DNA from: a virus | Length of the DNA stretch: 64,000 bases | Direction: 5' to 3' (one strand) | IMG/VR virus record: IMGVR_UViG_3300020474_000004 | Span: 16,921-80,920 of that record | Shown here: positions 11,467-21,839 of the stretch, in pieces | Position numbering within the stretch: the stretch's first letter is position 1 | Layout: the number at the start of each line of letters is the position of its first letter | Made by a program: the position numbers and the translations under genes | The notes under the pieces: generated by a model | Database searches by the model: none | Told to the model about the DNA's origin: nothing | What the model saw: only the letters and a program-made list of their open reading frames with translations

Positions 11467-14400
11467 ATGCCACAGCAAACGAATCTAAATGTAGCGCCAT
11501 ATTTTGACGATTTTGATCCGACGAACGAGTATCAAAAAGTATTATTTAAGCCTGGATATCCTGTTCAGGCTAGAGAATTAACTACATTACAATCTATACT
11601 ACAGAACCAAGTTGAAAAGTTTGGTCAACACTTCTTTAAAGAAGGTGCCAAGGTCATTCCTGGAAATACTGGATATTCTCAGCTATATTATGCAGTGCAG
11701 TTATCTAGCACATTCCAAGGAGTTCCTGTTGAAGCGTATGCAAGTCAATTGATTGGATCTACAATCACAGGACAAACCTCTGGGGTAACCGCAACGGTTG
11801 ATAATGTATTATTTTCTGCTGACTCTGAAAGAGGAAATTTAACTCTTTATGTTGCATATGTAGGATCTTCCACAGCAGATAATACAACACAAACTTTCTT
11901 TGATGGTGAGGAACTATCTTCCAATCAGATAATATCTTCTGGACTTTTTGGAAACTCGACTATTGAACCTGGCACTCCATTTGCAACCACTATAATTAAT
12001 GGTGCTGCTGCAACGGGTTCCGTCTTTCAGATTGACTCTGGAGTATATTTTATTCGTGGTCATTTTATCAGTGTCAATAAAGAATCTTTAATATTAGATC
12101 AATATAGCAATACTCCTAGTTACAGAGTGGGACTTTTTGTTAATGAAGAGATTGTTAATTCAAATGCAGATGAATCTTTAAATGATAATTCTCAAGGATT
12201 TAATAATTATGGAGCACCAGGTGCTGACAGATTACGAATGTCTGTTGGATTATTCAAAAAATCTCTTACCGATACAAATGATGATAATTTTATAGAATTA
12301 GCAACTATTGAAAATGGAAATTTAAAAACATCTCAGACTAGAAGGGGTAGTGCTGCTAGAGGGAATGGTGGTGTATTTTATGATGATCTTACGGATGTTC
12401 TAGCAAGAAGAACTTATGATGAAAGTGGTCACTATATTGTTAAACCTTTTAATGTTTCTATTGTTAACTCACTTAACAATAATAGAGGAAATCAAGGAGT
12501 ATTTCAAGCGGGACAGTTTACTTATAGTGGTGGAACACCCTCAAATGATTTAGCACTTTGTAGAATATCTCCAGGTAAAGCATATGTGCGAGGATATGAA
12601 ATAGAAACTATCGCACCAACTTTTATTGATGTCCCCAAACCCAGAACAACTAAGACAGTTGAAGATCAGTTTATAGAATACAATACTGGTCCAACTTTAA
12701 AGTTGAATAGTGTTTTTAGAACTCCAACAGTTGGTGTCGGAAACACCTTCGTAGTCAGTCTTAGAAGTGATAGAGTTGGATCTGATCCACAAGTCGCATC
12801 AGGGAAAGAAGTAGGATTAGCTAGAGTATTTGATTTTAGATTAGAGTCTGGTTCTTATGATGCTTCACTACCAGATACAAATGAGTGGGGAATATCCTTA
12901 TTTGATGTTCAATCGTTCACAGAAATTGCAGTTAATCAAAATGTGACATTATCAGTTCCAGCATATGTTGAGGGGGATAGTAGTGGTGCGACAGCATTTC
13001 TAAGAAGTTCTGTTAATGTCGGAACAGCACTAACAGTCTATGATAAAAAAGGCGAATTTATAAAAGATGAAAAACTTATTTTTAGAAGTGGAATTTCTAA
13101 TGATAAAATTACTGAGAGTAGAGTCGCTATAGCAATCACTTCACAAAGTTTATCTGACGCTAAATCTTTATTTGGAGATTTTGGTGTTGGCGCATCTGCC
13201 TCCGGAGATAATAGAGTTGGTATCAATACTTTTAGTGCCAATGTTGTTCAGTCATCTCTATCAAGCGTAGGGATTGTTACGGTAACTGCTACAAGTGGTG
13301 GTGCAAGCACAGTTAGAGGTACTAGCCCTACGATTCCTAGTATATTTAAAGAAGGTAATATCGTCAGATTTACTCAAACTAGCAGCGCCAGTGATGATAA
13401 AGTTTTAGCAAAGGTTTCTGGAGTCGGAACTGATAGCATCACGATCAGTCAGGGTATTAGTGTGCCTGGAGTATGTGATAGATTAGATTTAAGTGCTGTT
13501 ACAACAGTTAATGATCTTGAACTCGTAACAACTAATCTTGATACATCTTCTGATAATACATTATACACCAGGTTTCCGAAAGAACACATTGCTACTGTCG
13601 ATCTAACCGATGCGACTCTCACAATCAGAAAAACTTTCACCGTTAGTATTACTAACGGACAGTTGTCAGCAGTGAGTATAACTGACACGACTTTACCTGA
13701 GGGAGAGATATATTTACCATTCACAAGTGCTAGATATTCATTGATAAGATCCAACGGAGTAACCGAACCTCTAACAAGAGATAAGATTGCATTTGCTTCT
13801 GATGGAAAAGTTATTAGAATACGTAATTTAGGAGCAAATGATACTGGTGCAAAACTAATTGTTACAGTATCTAAATCTAAAGTAAAATCTAAGAAAAAAT
13901 TAGTCAATGCTGCAAAAAGTTTAGTTGTAGATAAATCAACTAATCCAGCATCCGGAATTGGATCAACGACTATAAATGATGGATTGGATTATGGAAATTA
14001 TGCCTTCGGAATTAGAGTTCAGGATAAGTTAATCTCGTTAAATACTCCAGATATAATTGAAATCCATGGAGTTTATGAGTGCTCTGATCCTACTTTAGGT
14101 GATGCTTCTTTTGGAGCACCACAAATGTCACTCACTCAGATGAATGGCGTATCTGGAACAACTGCCGATGTAACACTTGGAGAACTTTTTGTTGGGCAGA
14201 GCAGCGGTGCATCTGCAGTATATGGAGAATTTGTTAACAATTCCACAATTAGATATCTTGTAAAAAATAATTTTGGATTTGTAGAAGGAGAAACTGTTAT
14301 CTTCCAAGAAACTGGAGTACAAGGTGTGGTCAGTAATTTAACTACAACATCTTTTGATCTAACCACCAACTATACCTTTAATGCTGGACAGAAAGACACC

Positions 14401-17400
14401 TTTTTTGACTTTGGAGCATTAAGAAGAAAGGATGGGTTTGATTCTCCAACTAATAAGATTAAGATTTATTTTAAGAGTGCATCGTTTGATTCGACGGATG
14501 ATGGAGATATTGTAACAGTAGAATCTTATAATGATTTCAATTACTCTACAGAAGTTAAGGGTATAAAAGGAGTTTTGAATACAGATCTAATAGATCTTAG
14601 ACCAAGAGTCAGTGATCATTCTGTATTAGAAAACTCTAGATCTCCACTAGAGTTTTTGGGTAGAAGTTTTAGTTCTGTTGGAAGTTCGGTTCCAAATATT
14701 TTAGCATCCAATGAAAATATTTTCTTAGATTATTCTTATTTTCAATCTAGAATAGATAGACTTTTCTTACATAAAGATGGAAAATTCCAATTCAAATTTG
14801 GAACTCCATCCGATGACCCATCAAGATCTAGACCAGAACCAGTTGATAATGCAATAGAGATTGCAGAAATAATATATCCACCATATCTCCATAATGTAGA
14901 GCAGGCATCTATTAAATTCCTGAAATACAAGAGATTCCAAATGAAGGATATTAAGAAACTTGAGGATAGAATCAAGAATCTTGAATATTACACTCAACTT
15001 TCTTTACTTGAGACTAACACAGCAAATATGCTTGTGTTGGATGAAAATGGAACTAATAGGTTTAAGTCAGGTTTCTTCGTTGATAACTTTACTTCTTTTA
15101 AGTCGCAAGAAACTGGAGTAGAGAAGAAAAATTCTATAGATCAAGTTCATAAGCATTTAAGACCAAAACATTTTACAACTTCAGTTGATCTTCAAACTGG
15201 ACCAGTTATAAATGTTGATGAAAATGAAGATAAGAGAACATCTCCAATTGAAGGAATTAATGTAAGAAAGCAAAATGATATTATTAGTCTGGAGCACTCT
15301 GAAGAGGTATATATTGAACAGAGTTTTGCAACAAGAACTGAAAGTGTTACACCTTTCTTAATTAGTTTCTGGCAGGGAACTATTACACTCACTCCATCTT
15401 CAGATACTTGGATTGATCAAACCAGAATATCTGCTAAGACTATTGACACCATGGGCAACTATGCAATGGCATTGGCTGCTGCAGAAGAACAATTTGGTAT
15501 TGATCCACAAACAGGATTCTCCGGAGAAGTATGGAATTCTTGGGAAAATGATTGGTCTGGAACATATACTTATGAGATTGAGTCCGTTCAAAGAAATGAG
15601 TACTCAGAGGTAACTTTTGGACGTGGTGGATGGATTAATGGGGATCCAGCTTCATCTCCAGCACAATGGGTTAGACAGTCCTCTAATCAGGTTATTGAAG
15701 ATGATAAGCAACATACTATAGAATCTGGAGATAAAACTAGAACAGGTATTCAACATTATATTGTCGAAGAATTTGAAAATGTAAGTGTTGGTGACAAGGT
15801 TGTTAGCACTGAGGTAGTAAAGTCTGTTCGTTCTAGAAACATTGAGTTCTACGCTACTAACTTAAAACCAAGCACTAGAATTTATGCATTCTTTGATGGT
15901 AGAGATGTCACTAATTTCTGCGTTCCTAAACTGCTTGAAATTAGAATGACATCGGGAACTTTTGAAGTTGGCGAAAGAGTTGTAGGTACAACTTCTTCAA
16001 CAACCACTGCAGATTCTGAACGCTCTATAAGATTTAGAGTAGCACAATCTAATCATAGAAGAGGTGATTATAACGCACCAGATGAAATATACTCTGATAA
16101 TCCATATGTACCTGGCGGATTAATACCTGCTAACTATTCCTCAACTTCTACGACACTGAACGTAGATACATATTCACTTTCAAATCAACCACAAGGTGAG
16201 TATTATGGATATGTAGTTACTGGCATGACTTTGAAGGGAGTCAGAAGTGGCGCTACTGCAGAGGTTGTAAACGTAAGATTGATATCTGATAATTCCTCAG
16301 CACTTGGTGGAAGTTTTTATATTCCCCAATCTAGCAATAGGGATAATCCTACCTTTGAAACTGGATCAAATGTATTTACTTTAACAAATAATTCAGATAA
16401 TGATCAGAATACTGCTACTACAGTGGCAGAGGAAGCATATGCTACTTCTGGACTTCTAGAGACTCTACAGGACCAAATACTTTCAATTAGAAATGCTAGA
16501 GTAGAATCTAAGAAAATCTTCCAAAGTGAAGTAATAAACAGAACTATTGGAACAGAAATAGTTTCATCTAGAAATCTTGGTGCTGCAGATGTCAGCGAGG
16601 AAATTGTTGGGTACTATGATCCATTAGCCCAATCATTTGAGGTAAAAGATGCTACTGGAGTATTTGTTACTAAGTGTGATGTCTTCTTTAGAACTAAAGA
16701 CGATGCAAATACCCCTATAAGATTCCAAATCAGAACCATGAAGGATGGTTTCCCCACTGCGAAATATTTTGATCTCTCTGAAGTAATTCTATATCCAGAA
16801 GATGTAATTACTTCAACAGATGGATCTATTGCTACGACATTTGAATTTGCTGCTCCTGTTTATCTTGAAGGTGGAAATGAGTATGCAATCTGCTTGATTT
16901 CAAATTCAACAAAATATAGTGTTTATATTTCTAGAGTTGGTGAAAATGATATTCTTTCTGATACATTTATTTCCAATCAACCAACACTCGGATCATTATT
17001 TAAATCTCAAAATGCATCAACATGGGAAGCAAGTCAGTGGGAAGACTTAAAGTTTACCATGTATAGAGCAGAGTTTGTAGAATCTGGATCTATTGACCTT
17101 TACAGTCCAGAGTTATCTGGTGGTAATAAGCAAGTCGCTACCTTAATGAATAATTCGCTTAATGTAATTTCTAATCAAATTCGTGTTGGTCTGGGAACTA
17201 CAGTTGCAGATAATCGTTATAACCTTGGTAATACATTCTTCCAGGCAGGAAGTGATGCTACAGGCGATTTAGTTGGTGTTGCAGCAAGTGCGACAGGATC
17301 CCTATCTATAACAAATCCTGGTATTGGATATACTCCAGTATCTGGATCCTTTACTTTCTCAGATGTAAATCTTGTCACAGTTACAGGTGATGGTTCTGGT

Positions 17401-19110
17401 GCAACTGCTGAGGTAAGCGTAGCAAATGGTGTTGCGGTAGCAGCAACTATTACCGGTAATGGAGGAAATGGATATCAAGTCGGTGATGTTGTTTCTATTA
17501 GTGCAATTGGTGAGGCTAGTATTGGAAGAAATGCTAGATTTACTTTAACATCGATTGGACATACTTCACAATTACTTCTTGATAATGTACAGGGAGAATT
17601 TATTACAGGTGCAGCAGGAACCATCAGTTTCTTTGATGCTGATGGAGTGGCAAGAGTGCTTAATAATGGAACATTTAATGGAACTGCTTTTGGTGGTGAT
17701 GTTACAATACCTTCTACGGGAATAACAAGTGTAAGCGATGGTTTACATATTAAAGTGAACCATAAAAATCATGGAATGTATTTTGCAGATAACTTTGTTA
17801 GAATAACTGGAGTCTTACCAGATATTAAACCAGTTAAGTTGACTGCACCTTATAGCGTATCATCTACAGACCCAATACAAGTATCAGATGGATCAATCTT
17901 TAGTTCATTCGAAAATGTAGGTATAGGAACGACTAATACTGGATTGTTATTAATTGGAGATGAAGTTATTGAATACACCAGCACTACCAGTTCATCAGTT
18001 GGTGGAAATATTACTAGAGGTATTAATAATACTTTAGTCAAATCATATCCTATTGATACACCAGTCTATAAGTATGAACTTGGCGGAGTTAATTTGTCCA
18101 GAATCAATAAAACCCATGATTTACAAGATGTTTCTATCTCCGATCCAATTACCTTAGATTCTTATCATATCAAGTTAGATATGAGTCAAAAATATGGATC
18201 TTTAGGTATAAACAATAATGCGGATAGATCAACTGGACAATCATTCCCCAAACTGTCTATTGGTGGAAGTAAATCTACAGGCGGAGAAACAATTACTGCT
18301 ACACAGAATATACCATTTGAGATGATTAAACCATCTATTCATAATATTTCGGTTGAAGGAACTTCTATTTCTGGTCAAGTAAGAACGACTACATCACAAA
18401 GTATTAGTGGCACTGAAATACCATATGTTAATAGTGGATTTGAAGATGTAACTCTTAATGCTAATAATTATCTTGATTCTCCTAGAGCGATATATTCCAA
18501 AGTTAATGAAGATAGAAAACTTGACTTTATTGAGGGAAATAAGTCTCTTCAAATGAGATTATTCCTTAATACAACCAACACAAAACTCTCCCCACAAATT
18601 GAACTTCAGAGATGTAATGTTATAACAACATCAAATAGAGTAAACAGTGTGATTTCTAATTATGCAACTGATTCTAGAGTAAATGGTATTGAAACTGATC
18701 CAACTGCATGTCAGTATATTTCAAAAGAAATTGTTATTGAAAATCCAGCAACATCTCTTAAGGTAATGCTAGATGCTCATGTAAATGCAACTTCGGATAT
18801 CAGAGTATTCTATGCTATAAGTGGTGACTCTGGATCTGAACCCATATTCACACCTTTCCCAGGATACTTAAATATTAATTCCAGAGGATTAGTGATTGAT
18901 GAAAAAGATAATGATGGAAGATCAAACAAACTTGTTACTCATTCTAATAAAGATGGATTTGGATACACAGACTGCCATTTCAAAGAATATGTTTTTGAAG
19001 TGGATCGACTTCCTTCATTCAGATCATATAGGATTAAAATCGTCATGACATCAACAAGTCAAGTGTTTGTACCTAGAATGAGAGACTTGAGAGTATTAGC
19101 ATTAGCATAA
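11467..19110 (+). CDS. Giant baseplate/tail-fibre structural protein (DUF4815-like N-terminus)
   Basis: 2547 residues. The N-terminal ~330 residues (YFDDFDPTNEYQKVLFKPGY, then QARELTTLQSILQ) look like the phage structural domain I know as DUF4815. A central helical patch at about residues 1160-1200 (RFQMKDIKKLEDRIKNLEYY) may trimerise. Residues ~1720-1880 form a beta domain beginning YDPLAQSFEV. GxGY repeats occur at ~1940-2020, a start-RG-type module at ~2125-2210, and a conserved-looking C-terminal beta domain covers the last 220 residues. It sits between gp8 and the neck genes, where T4 has genes 9, 10, 11, 12 and wac, so it may replace several of them; that is inference from position. Part of the virion, most likely baseplate-associated. 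Confidence 0.8.
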   Translation: MPQQTNLNVAPYFDDFDPTNEYQKVLFKPGYPVQARELTTLQSILQNQVEKFGQHFFKEGAKVIPGNTGYSQLYYAVQLSSTFQGVPVEAYASQLIGSTITGQTSGVTATVDNVLFSADSERGNLTLYVAYVGSSTADNTTQTFFDGEELSSNQIISSGLFGNSTIEPGTPFATTIINGAAATGSVFQIDSGVYFIRGHFISVNKESLILDQYSNTPSYRVGLFVNEEIVNSNADESLNDNSQGFNNYGAPGADRLRMSVGLFKKSLTDTNDDNFIELATIENGNLKTSQTRRGSAARGNGGVFYDDLTDVLARRTYDESGHYIVKPFNVSIVNSLNNNRGNQGVFQAGQFTYSGGTPSNDLALCRISPGKAYVRGYEIETIAPTFIDVPKPRTTKTVEDQFIEYNTGPTLKLNSVFRTPTVGVGNTFVVSLRSDRVGSDPQVASGKEVGLARVFDFRLESGSYDASLPDTNEWGISLFDVQSFTEIAVNQNVTLSVPAYVEGDSSGATAFLRSSVNVGTALTVYDKKGEFIKDEKLIFRSGISNDKITESRVAIAITSQSLSDAKSLFGDFGVGASASGDNRVGINTFSANVVQSSLSSVGIVTVTATSGGASTVRGTSPTIPSIFKEGNIVRFTQTSSASDDKVLAKVSGVGTDSITISQGISVPGVCDRLDLSAVTTVNDLELVTTNLDTSSDNTLYTRFPKEHIATVDLTDATLTIRKTFTVSITNGQLSAVSITDTTLPEGEIYLPFTSARYSLIRSNGVTEPLTRDKIAFASDGKVIRIRNLGANDTGAKLIVTVSKSKVKSKKKLVNAAKSLVVDKSTNPASGIGSTTINDGLDYGNYAFGIRVQDKLISLNTPDIIEIHGVYECSDPTLGDASFGAPQMSLTQMNGVSGTTADVTLGELFVGQSSGASAVYGEFVNNSTIRYLVKNNFGFVEGETVIFQETGVQGVVSNLTTTSFDLTTNYTFNAGQKDTFFDFGALRRKDGFDSPTNKIKIYFKSASFDSTDDGDIVTVESYNDFNYSTEVKGIKGVLNTDLIDLRPRVSDHSVLENSRSPLEFLGRSFSSVGSSVPNILASNENIFLDYSYFQSRIDRLFLHKDGKFQFKFGTPSDDPSRSRPEPVDNAIEIAEIIYPPYLHNVEQASIKFLKYKRFQMKDIKKLEDRIKNLEYYTQLSLLETNTANMLVLDENGTNRFKSGFFVDNFTSFKSQETGVEKKNSIDQVHKHLRPKHFTTSVDLQTGPVINVDENEDKRTSPIEGINVRKQNDIISLEHSEEVYIEQSFATRTESVTPFLISFWQGTITLTPSSDTWIDQTRISAKTIDTMGNYAMALAAAEEQFGIDPQTGFSGEVWNSWENDWSGTYTYEIESVQRNEYSEVTFGRGGWINGDPASSPAQWVRQSSNQVIEDDKQHTIESGDKTRTGIQHYIVEEFENVSVGDKVVSTEVVKSVRSRNIEFYATNLKPSTRIYAFFDGRDVTNFCVPKLLEIRMTSGTFEVGERVVGTTSSTTTADSERSIRFRVAQSNHRRGDYNAPDEIYSDNPYVPGGLIPANYSSTSTTLNVDTYSLSNQPQGEYYGYVVTGMTLKGVRSGATAEVVNVRLISDNSSALGGSFYIPQSSNRDNPTFETGSNVFTLTNNSDNDQNTATTVAEEAYATSGLLETLQDQILSIRNARVESKKIFQSEVINRTIGTEIVSSRNLGAADVSEEIVGYYDPLAQSFEVKDATGVFVTKCDVFFRTKDDANTPIRFQIRTMKDGFPTAKYFDLSEVILYPEDVITSTDGSIATTFEFAAPVYLEGGNEYAICLISNSTKYSVYISRVGENDILSDTFISNQPTLGSLFKSQNASTWEASQWEDLKFTMYRAEFVESGSIDLYSPELSGGNKQVATLMNNSLNVISNQIRVGLGTTVADNRYNLGNTFFQAGSDATGDLVGVAASATGSLSITNPGIGYTPVSGSFTFSDVNLVTVTGDGSGATAEVSVANGVAVAATITGNGGNGYQVGDVVSISAIGEASIGRNARFTLTSIGHTSQLLLDNVQGEFITGAAGTISFFDADGVARVLNNGTFNGTAFGGDVTIPSTGITSVSDGLHIKVNHKNHGMYFADNFVRITGVLPDIKPVKLTAPYSVSSTDPIQVSDGSIFSSFENVGIGTTNTGLLLIGDEVIEYTSTTSSSVGGNITRGINNTLVKSYPIDTPVYKYELGGVNLSRINKTHDLQDVSISDPITLDSYHIKLDMSQKYGSLGINNNADRSTGQSFPKLSIGGSKSTGGETITATQNIPFEMIKPSIHNISVEGTSISGQVRTTTSQSISGTEIPYVNSGFEDVTLNANNYLDSPRAIYSKVNEDRKLDFIEGNKSLQMRLFLNTTNTKLSPQIELQRCNVITTSNRVNSVISNYATDSRVNGIETDPTACQYISKEIVIENPATSLKVMLDAHVNATSDIRVFYAISGDSGSEPIFTPFPGYLNINSRGLVIDEKDNDGRSNKLVTHSNKDGFGYTDCHFKEYVFEVDRLPSFRSYRIKIVMTSTSQVFVPRMRDLRVLALA

Positions 19111-19111
19111 C

Positions 19112-19339
19112 ATGGGTACTTACACAGTCAAAGGTCACAAGGATCTCGCAAGAGATCCCAATACTAATAATATTGTCAATGTCAACAATGTGGAGTATGA
19201 TCAATACATAGCAACCAGAGAATCAAAGAGCAAAAAGAATGAAAAAATACAGAATATAGAGGATGAGGTTGCTAGTATGAAGAACGACATTAATGACATC
19301 AAGTCTTTACTAAAGGAGTTAGTCAATGGATCCAAATGA
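19112..19339 (+). CDS. Small coiled-coil protein of unknown function
   Basis: 75 residues, starting one base after the stop of the giant structural gene. The C-terminal half (about residues 32-72) is a charged heptad-like helix (KNEKIQNIEDEVASMKNDI) that should form a coiled coil; the N-terminal part is polar. I do not recognise a family. Its position at the end of the baseplate block and the immediate overlap of 14 bases with the next small ORF suggest co-translation with structural genes, but no function can be given. Confidence 0.7.
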   Translation: MGTYTVKGHKDLARDPNTNNIVNVNNVEYDQYIATRESKSKKNEKIQNIEDEVASMKNDINDIKSLLKELVNGSK

Positions 19340-19508
19340 AATTCAATTGAATAATCTTTCAAAAAGTTTTGCATATCAAAAAATAGCATCTGATATTGAC
19401 GAATGCAATGATCGCGATATGCTTAAAGATATTGCAAAATCTTTCTGCAAACTTTACTATAAGCAGCAAGAAACTATGCAGACTATTGGATTATCTTACG
19501 GCGACTAA
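19326..19508 (+). CDS. Small helical protein of unknown function
   Basis: 60 residues, overlapping the previous ORF by 14 bases. Predicted as two amphipathic helices (about residues 8-24 and 29-54) with one Cys in each and a KLYYKQQETM segment near the end. The size and two-helix plan resemble NblA-type phycobilisome-degradation adaptors, but the spacing of the conserved positions does not align cleanly, so this is only a weak alternative. It lies directly before the gp13 neck gene. Confidence 0.65.
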   Translation: MDPNEIQLNNLSKSFAYQKIASDIDECNDRDMLKDIAKSFCKLYYKQQETMQTIGLSYGD

Positions 19509-19511
19509 ATA
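19504..19511 (+). promoter_or_regulatory. Variant late-promoter-like octamer before gp13
   Basis: ACTAAATA overlaps the stop codon of the preceding ORF and differs from the late octamer at the second base (C for A). Similar variants stand before gp15 (21832-21839) and before the fibre gene at 24239 (24202-24209). Activity is unproven. Confidence 0.3.
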
Positions 19512-19533
19512 CACTTAGGAAACTTGTGAATAA

Positions 19534-20376
19534 ATGGCAAAACCAGCAAGTAGATCAGAATTAATAGATTACTGTAAGAGGCAACTGGGAGCTCCTGTAT
19601 TGGAGATCAACGTTGCCGATGAGCAGCTTGATGACTTGGTTGATGATGCCTTACAGGTATTCCAAGAACGTGATTATGATGGAACGACAAATACATACTT
19701 GAAGTATAAGATCACTCAAGATGATATTGATAGGGGAAGAGGTAGAGGTGGATCCAATCCAATTGGAATTGTAACAACAACAGCTACCTCAACGGTTGGT
19801 GTTTCTACTACATTTTCATTTGAAGAAAATAGTAATTATCTTCAAGTTCCTCCTGAAGTATTGGGAGTTACAAAGATATTCCATTTTAGTGGTGCTAATA
19901 CCACAGCAAATAATATGTTTAGTATTAAATATCAATTATTCTTAAATGATATTTACTACTTCGGATCGACTGAAATACTCACCTATGCAATGACAAAAAG
20001 ATATCTTGAAGATATTGATTTTGCTTTGACTACACAAAAACAGATTAGATTTAATATTAGACAAGATAGACTTTATTTGGATATAGACTGGGCTAGTGTT
20101 GATGTAGATGATTATCTTGTAATCGATTGCTATAGACTCATTGACCCTAATGATTTTCCGAGAGTATATAATGATGCTTTTTTAAAGCGTTATTTGACTG
20201 CACTTATTAAAAGGCAATGGGGTCAAAATTTAATTAAGTTTCAAGGAGTCAAACTACCAGGTGGAGTTGAGTTAAATGGTAGACAAATATATGATGACGC
20301 AGAAAGAGAATTGGATAAGATTAAAGAGGTAATGTCGAATACCTATGAACTACCACCTCTTGACATGATAGGATAA
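19534..20376 (+). CDS. 13: Neck protein gp13
   Basis: Homologue of T4 gp13, which with gp14 forms the neck that closes the filled head and joins it to the tail. The N-terminal signature matches the family: a helix with QLGAPVLEINVADEQLDDL followed by a second helix ending QERDYDG (T4: RLGAPIINVELTPDQIYD ... EYHFDG). 280 residues against 309 in T4. A Thr/Ser-rich insert near residues 70-105 is low complexity. The gene ends in taATG, sharing one base with gp14, so the two neck proteins are probably translationally coupled. Confidence 0.88.
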   Translation: MAKPASRSELIDYCKRQLGAPVLEINVADEQLDDLVDDALQVFQERDYDGTTNTYLKYKITQDDIDRGRGRGGSNPIGIVTTTATSTVGVSTTFSFEENSNYLQVPPEVLGVTKIFHFSGANTTANNMFSIKYQLFLNDIYYFGSTEILTYAMTKRYLEDIDFALTTQKQIRFNIRQDRLYLDIDWASVDVDDYLVIDCYRLIDPNDFPRVYNDAFLKRYLTALIKRQWGQNLIKFQGVKLPGGVELNGRQIYDDAERELDKIKEVMSNTYELPPLDMIG

Positions 20377-21836
20377 TGGTACTTAATCCTTTTTTCTTAC
20401 AAGGTTCTCATGGAGAACAAAGTCTTGTACAAGATATCATAAATGAGCAACTTAAAATATATGGGGTAGAAGTACATTATATGCCCCGCAAATATCTTAC
20501 GGAGTCTAGTGTAATAAGAGAGGTAATTCAATCTTCTTTCGATCAAGCATATCCTATAGAAGCATACGTTAATAATTTTGACGGATATGGAGATAATACT
20601 ACAATATTATCTAAATTTGGAATTCAACAAACTCAGGAAATAAGTTTAATAATTTCTAAGGAAAGATTTGAAACATATATTTCAACATTGATGAGTCTTG
20701 AAGAAAATATGAAGTTAACTACAAGACCAAAAGAGGGTGATCTAATTTACTTTCCACTTGGTGATAGGTTATTCGAAATAAAATTTGTAGAACACGAAAA
20801 ACCATTCTATCAACTGAGAAAAAATTATGTTTATGAACTAACTTGCGAGTTGTTCAGATATGAAGATGAGGTTATTGATACTGGTAATGATGAAATAGAT
20901 GATGTATTAATTGGTGGAGAATCTGATGGTTTGACTGATGATAATATTTCTACAATTATTGGACCGACTCAGACACTTACTATGATTGGAGTTGGAGTTA
21001 CAGCAACTGCTATTGCTGGAAATCCTCAGAATGGTGGAGTTAGAAGTTTTGCTATATCAAATAGAGGAGCTGGATATCTTTCCATCCCATCTGTCACACT
21101 CTCCAATGTTCCTTCTGGTGGAATAATTGGAATAGGGTCAGTGACCAAAATGATTGGTGGAATTAATTTTTGCAATCTTAATGCAAATCCAGGAGCACAA
21201 TCAGTTCAACAATTAGATGTTGTAAATCCAGGTCGTGGATATGTTGAACCACCTAAGGTCAAATTTAAAAAGACTAGTGGAAGAACAGGAACTGGAGCAG
21301 CTGCTACTTCAATCATTGGAGATGGTGTTGTTGGAATTATAACTGTTACAGATGGTGGTGGGGGATATACTGTTCCACCAGAAATTACTTTTAGTAATGA
21401 AAACTTCTTAAGTGGAGTGACTACTGTATCAGCTGCCGCAACAGCAATAGTTAGTGCTGCGGGCACTATTACTGAAATAAGATTTATGGAAGCAGGTGCT
21501 GGATATAGTGCGGCACCAACAATAACCATTGGAAATCCTCATATTGGATCAACTGGAGAGTTTATATTTAATGAAACTATCACTGGTTCTACTAGTGGAA
21601 CAACAGCAAGAGTACGTATCTGGACAAATTCAACCAATGTTCTTGAAGTAGGAAATGTTGATGGTACATTTATTGTGGGAGAAACTATAGTTGGATCGGT
21701 ATCAAGTGCATCTCATATTCTAAGAGTTATCGACAAAGAACCAGATAATGATCCATATGCTGATAATTTTGATATAGAAACGGAAGCAGATAAGATAATT
21801 GACTTCTCCGAACGTAATCCCTTTGGAATTCCCTAA
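20376..21836 (+). CDS. 14: Neck protein gp14 with repetitive C-terminal extension
   Basis: Homologue of T4 gp14, partner of gp13 in the neck. The first ~165 residues (NPFFLQGSHGEQSLVQDI, later RKYLTESSVIREV, then FEIKFVEHEKPFYQL) form the family core, and position after gp13 supports the call. T4 gp14 has 256 residues; this protein has 486. Residues ~205-390 are four to five copies of the beta repeat [VI]-x-x-x-G-x-GY-x-x-x-P-x-[VI]-x-[FI], the same repeat found in the baseplate giants and in gp8, followed by a short ETITGSTSGTTARV-type module. The repeats probably decorate the neck, like fibres; that is inference. Confidence 0.85.
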   Translation: MVLNPFFLQGSHGEQSLVQDIINEQLKIYGVEVHYMPRKYLTESSVIREVIQSSFDQAYPIEAYVNNFDGYGDNTTILSKFGIQQTQEISLIISKERFETYISTLMSLEENMKLTTRPKEGDLIYFPLGDRLFEIKFVEHEKPFYQLRKNYVYELTCELFRYEDEVIDTGNDEIDDVLIGGESDGLTDDNISTIIGPTQTLTMIGVGVTATAIAGNPQNGGVRSFAISNRGAGYLSIPSVTLSNVPSGGIIGIGSVTKMIGGINFCNLNANPGAQSVQQLDVVNPGRGYVEPPKVKFKKTSGRTGTGAAATSIIGDGVVGIITVTDGGGGYTVPPEITFSNENFLSGVTTVSAAATAIVSAAGTITEIRFMEAGAGYSAAPTITIGNPHIGSTGEFIFNETITGSTSGTTARVRIWTNSTNVLEVGNVDGTFIVGETIVGSVSSASHILRVIDKEPDNDPYADNFDIETEADKIIDFSERNPFGIP

Positions 21837-21839
21837 ATA

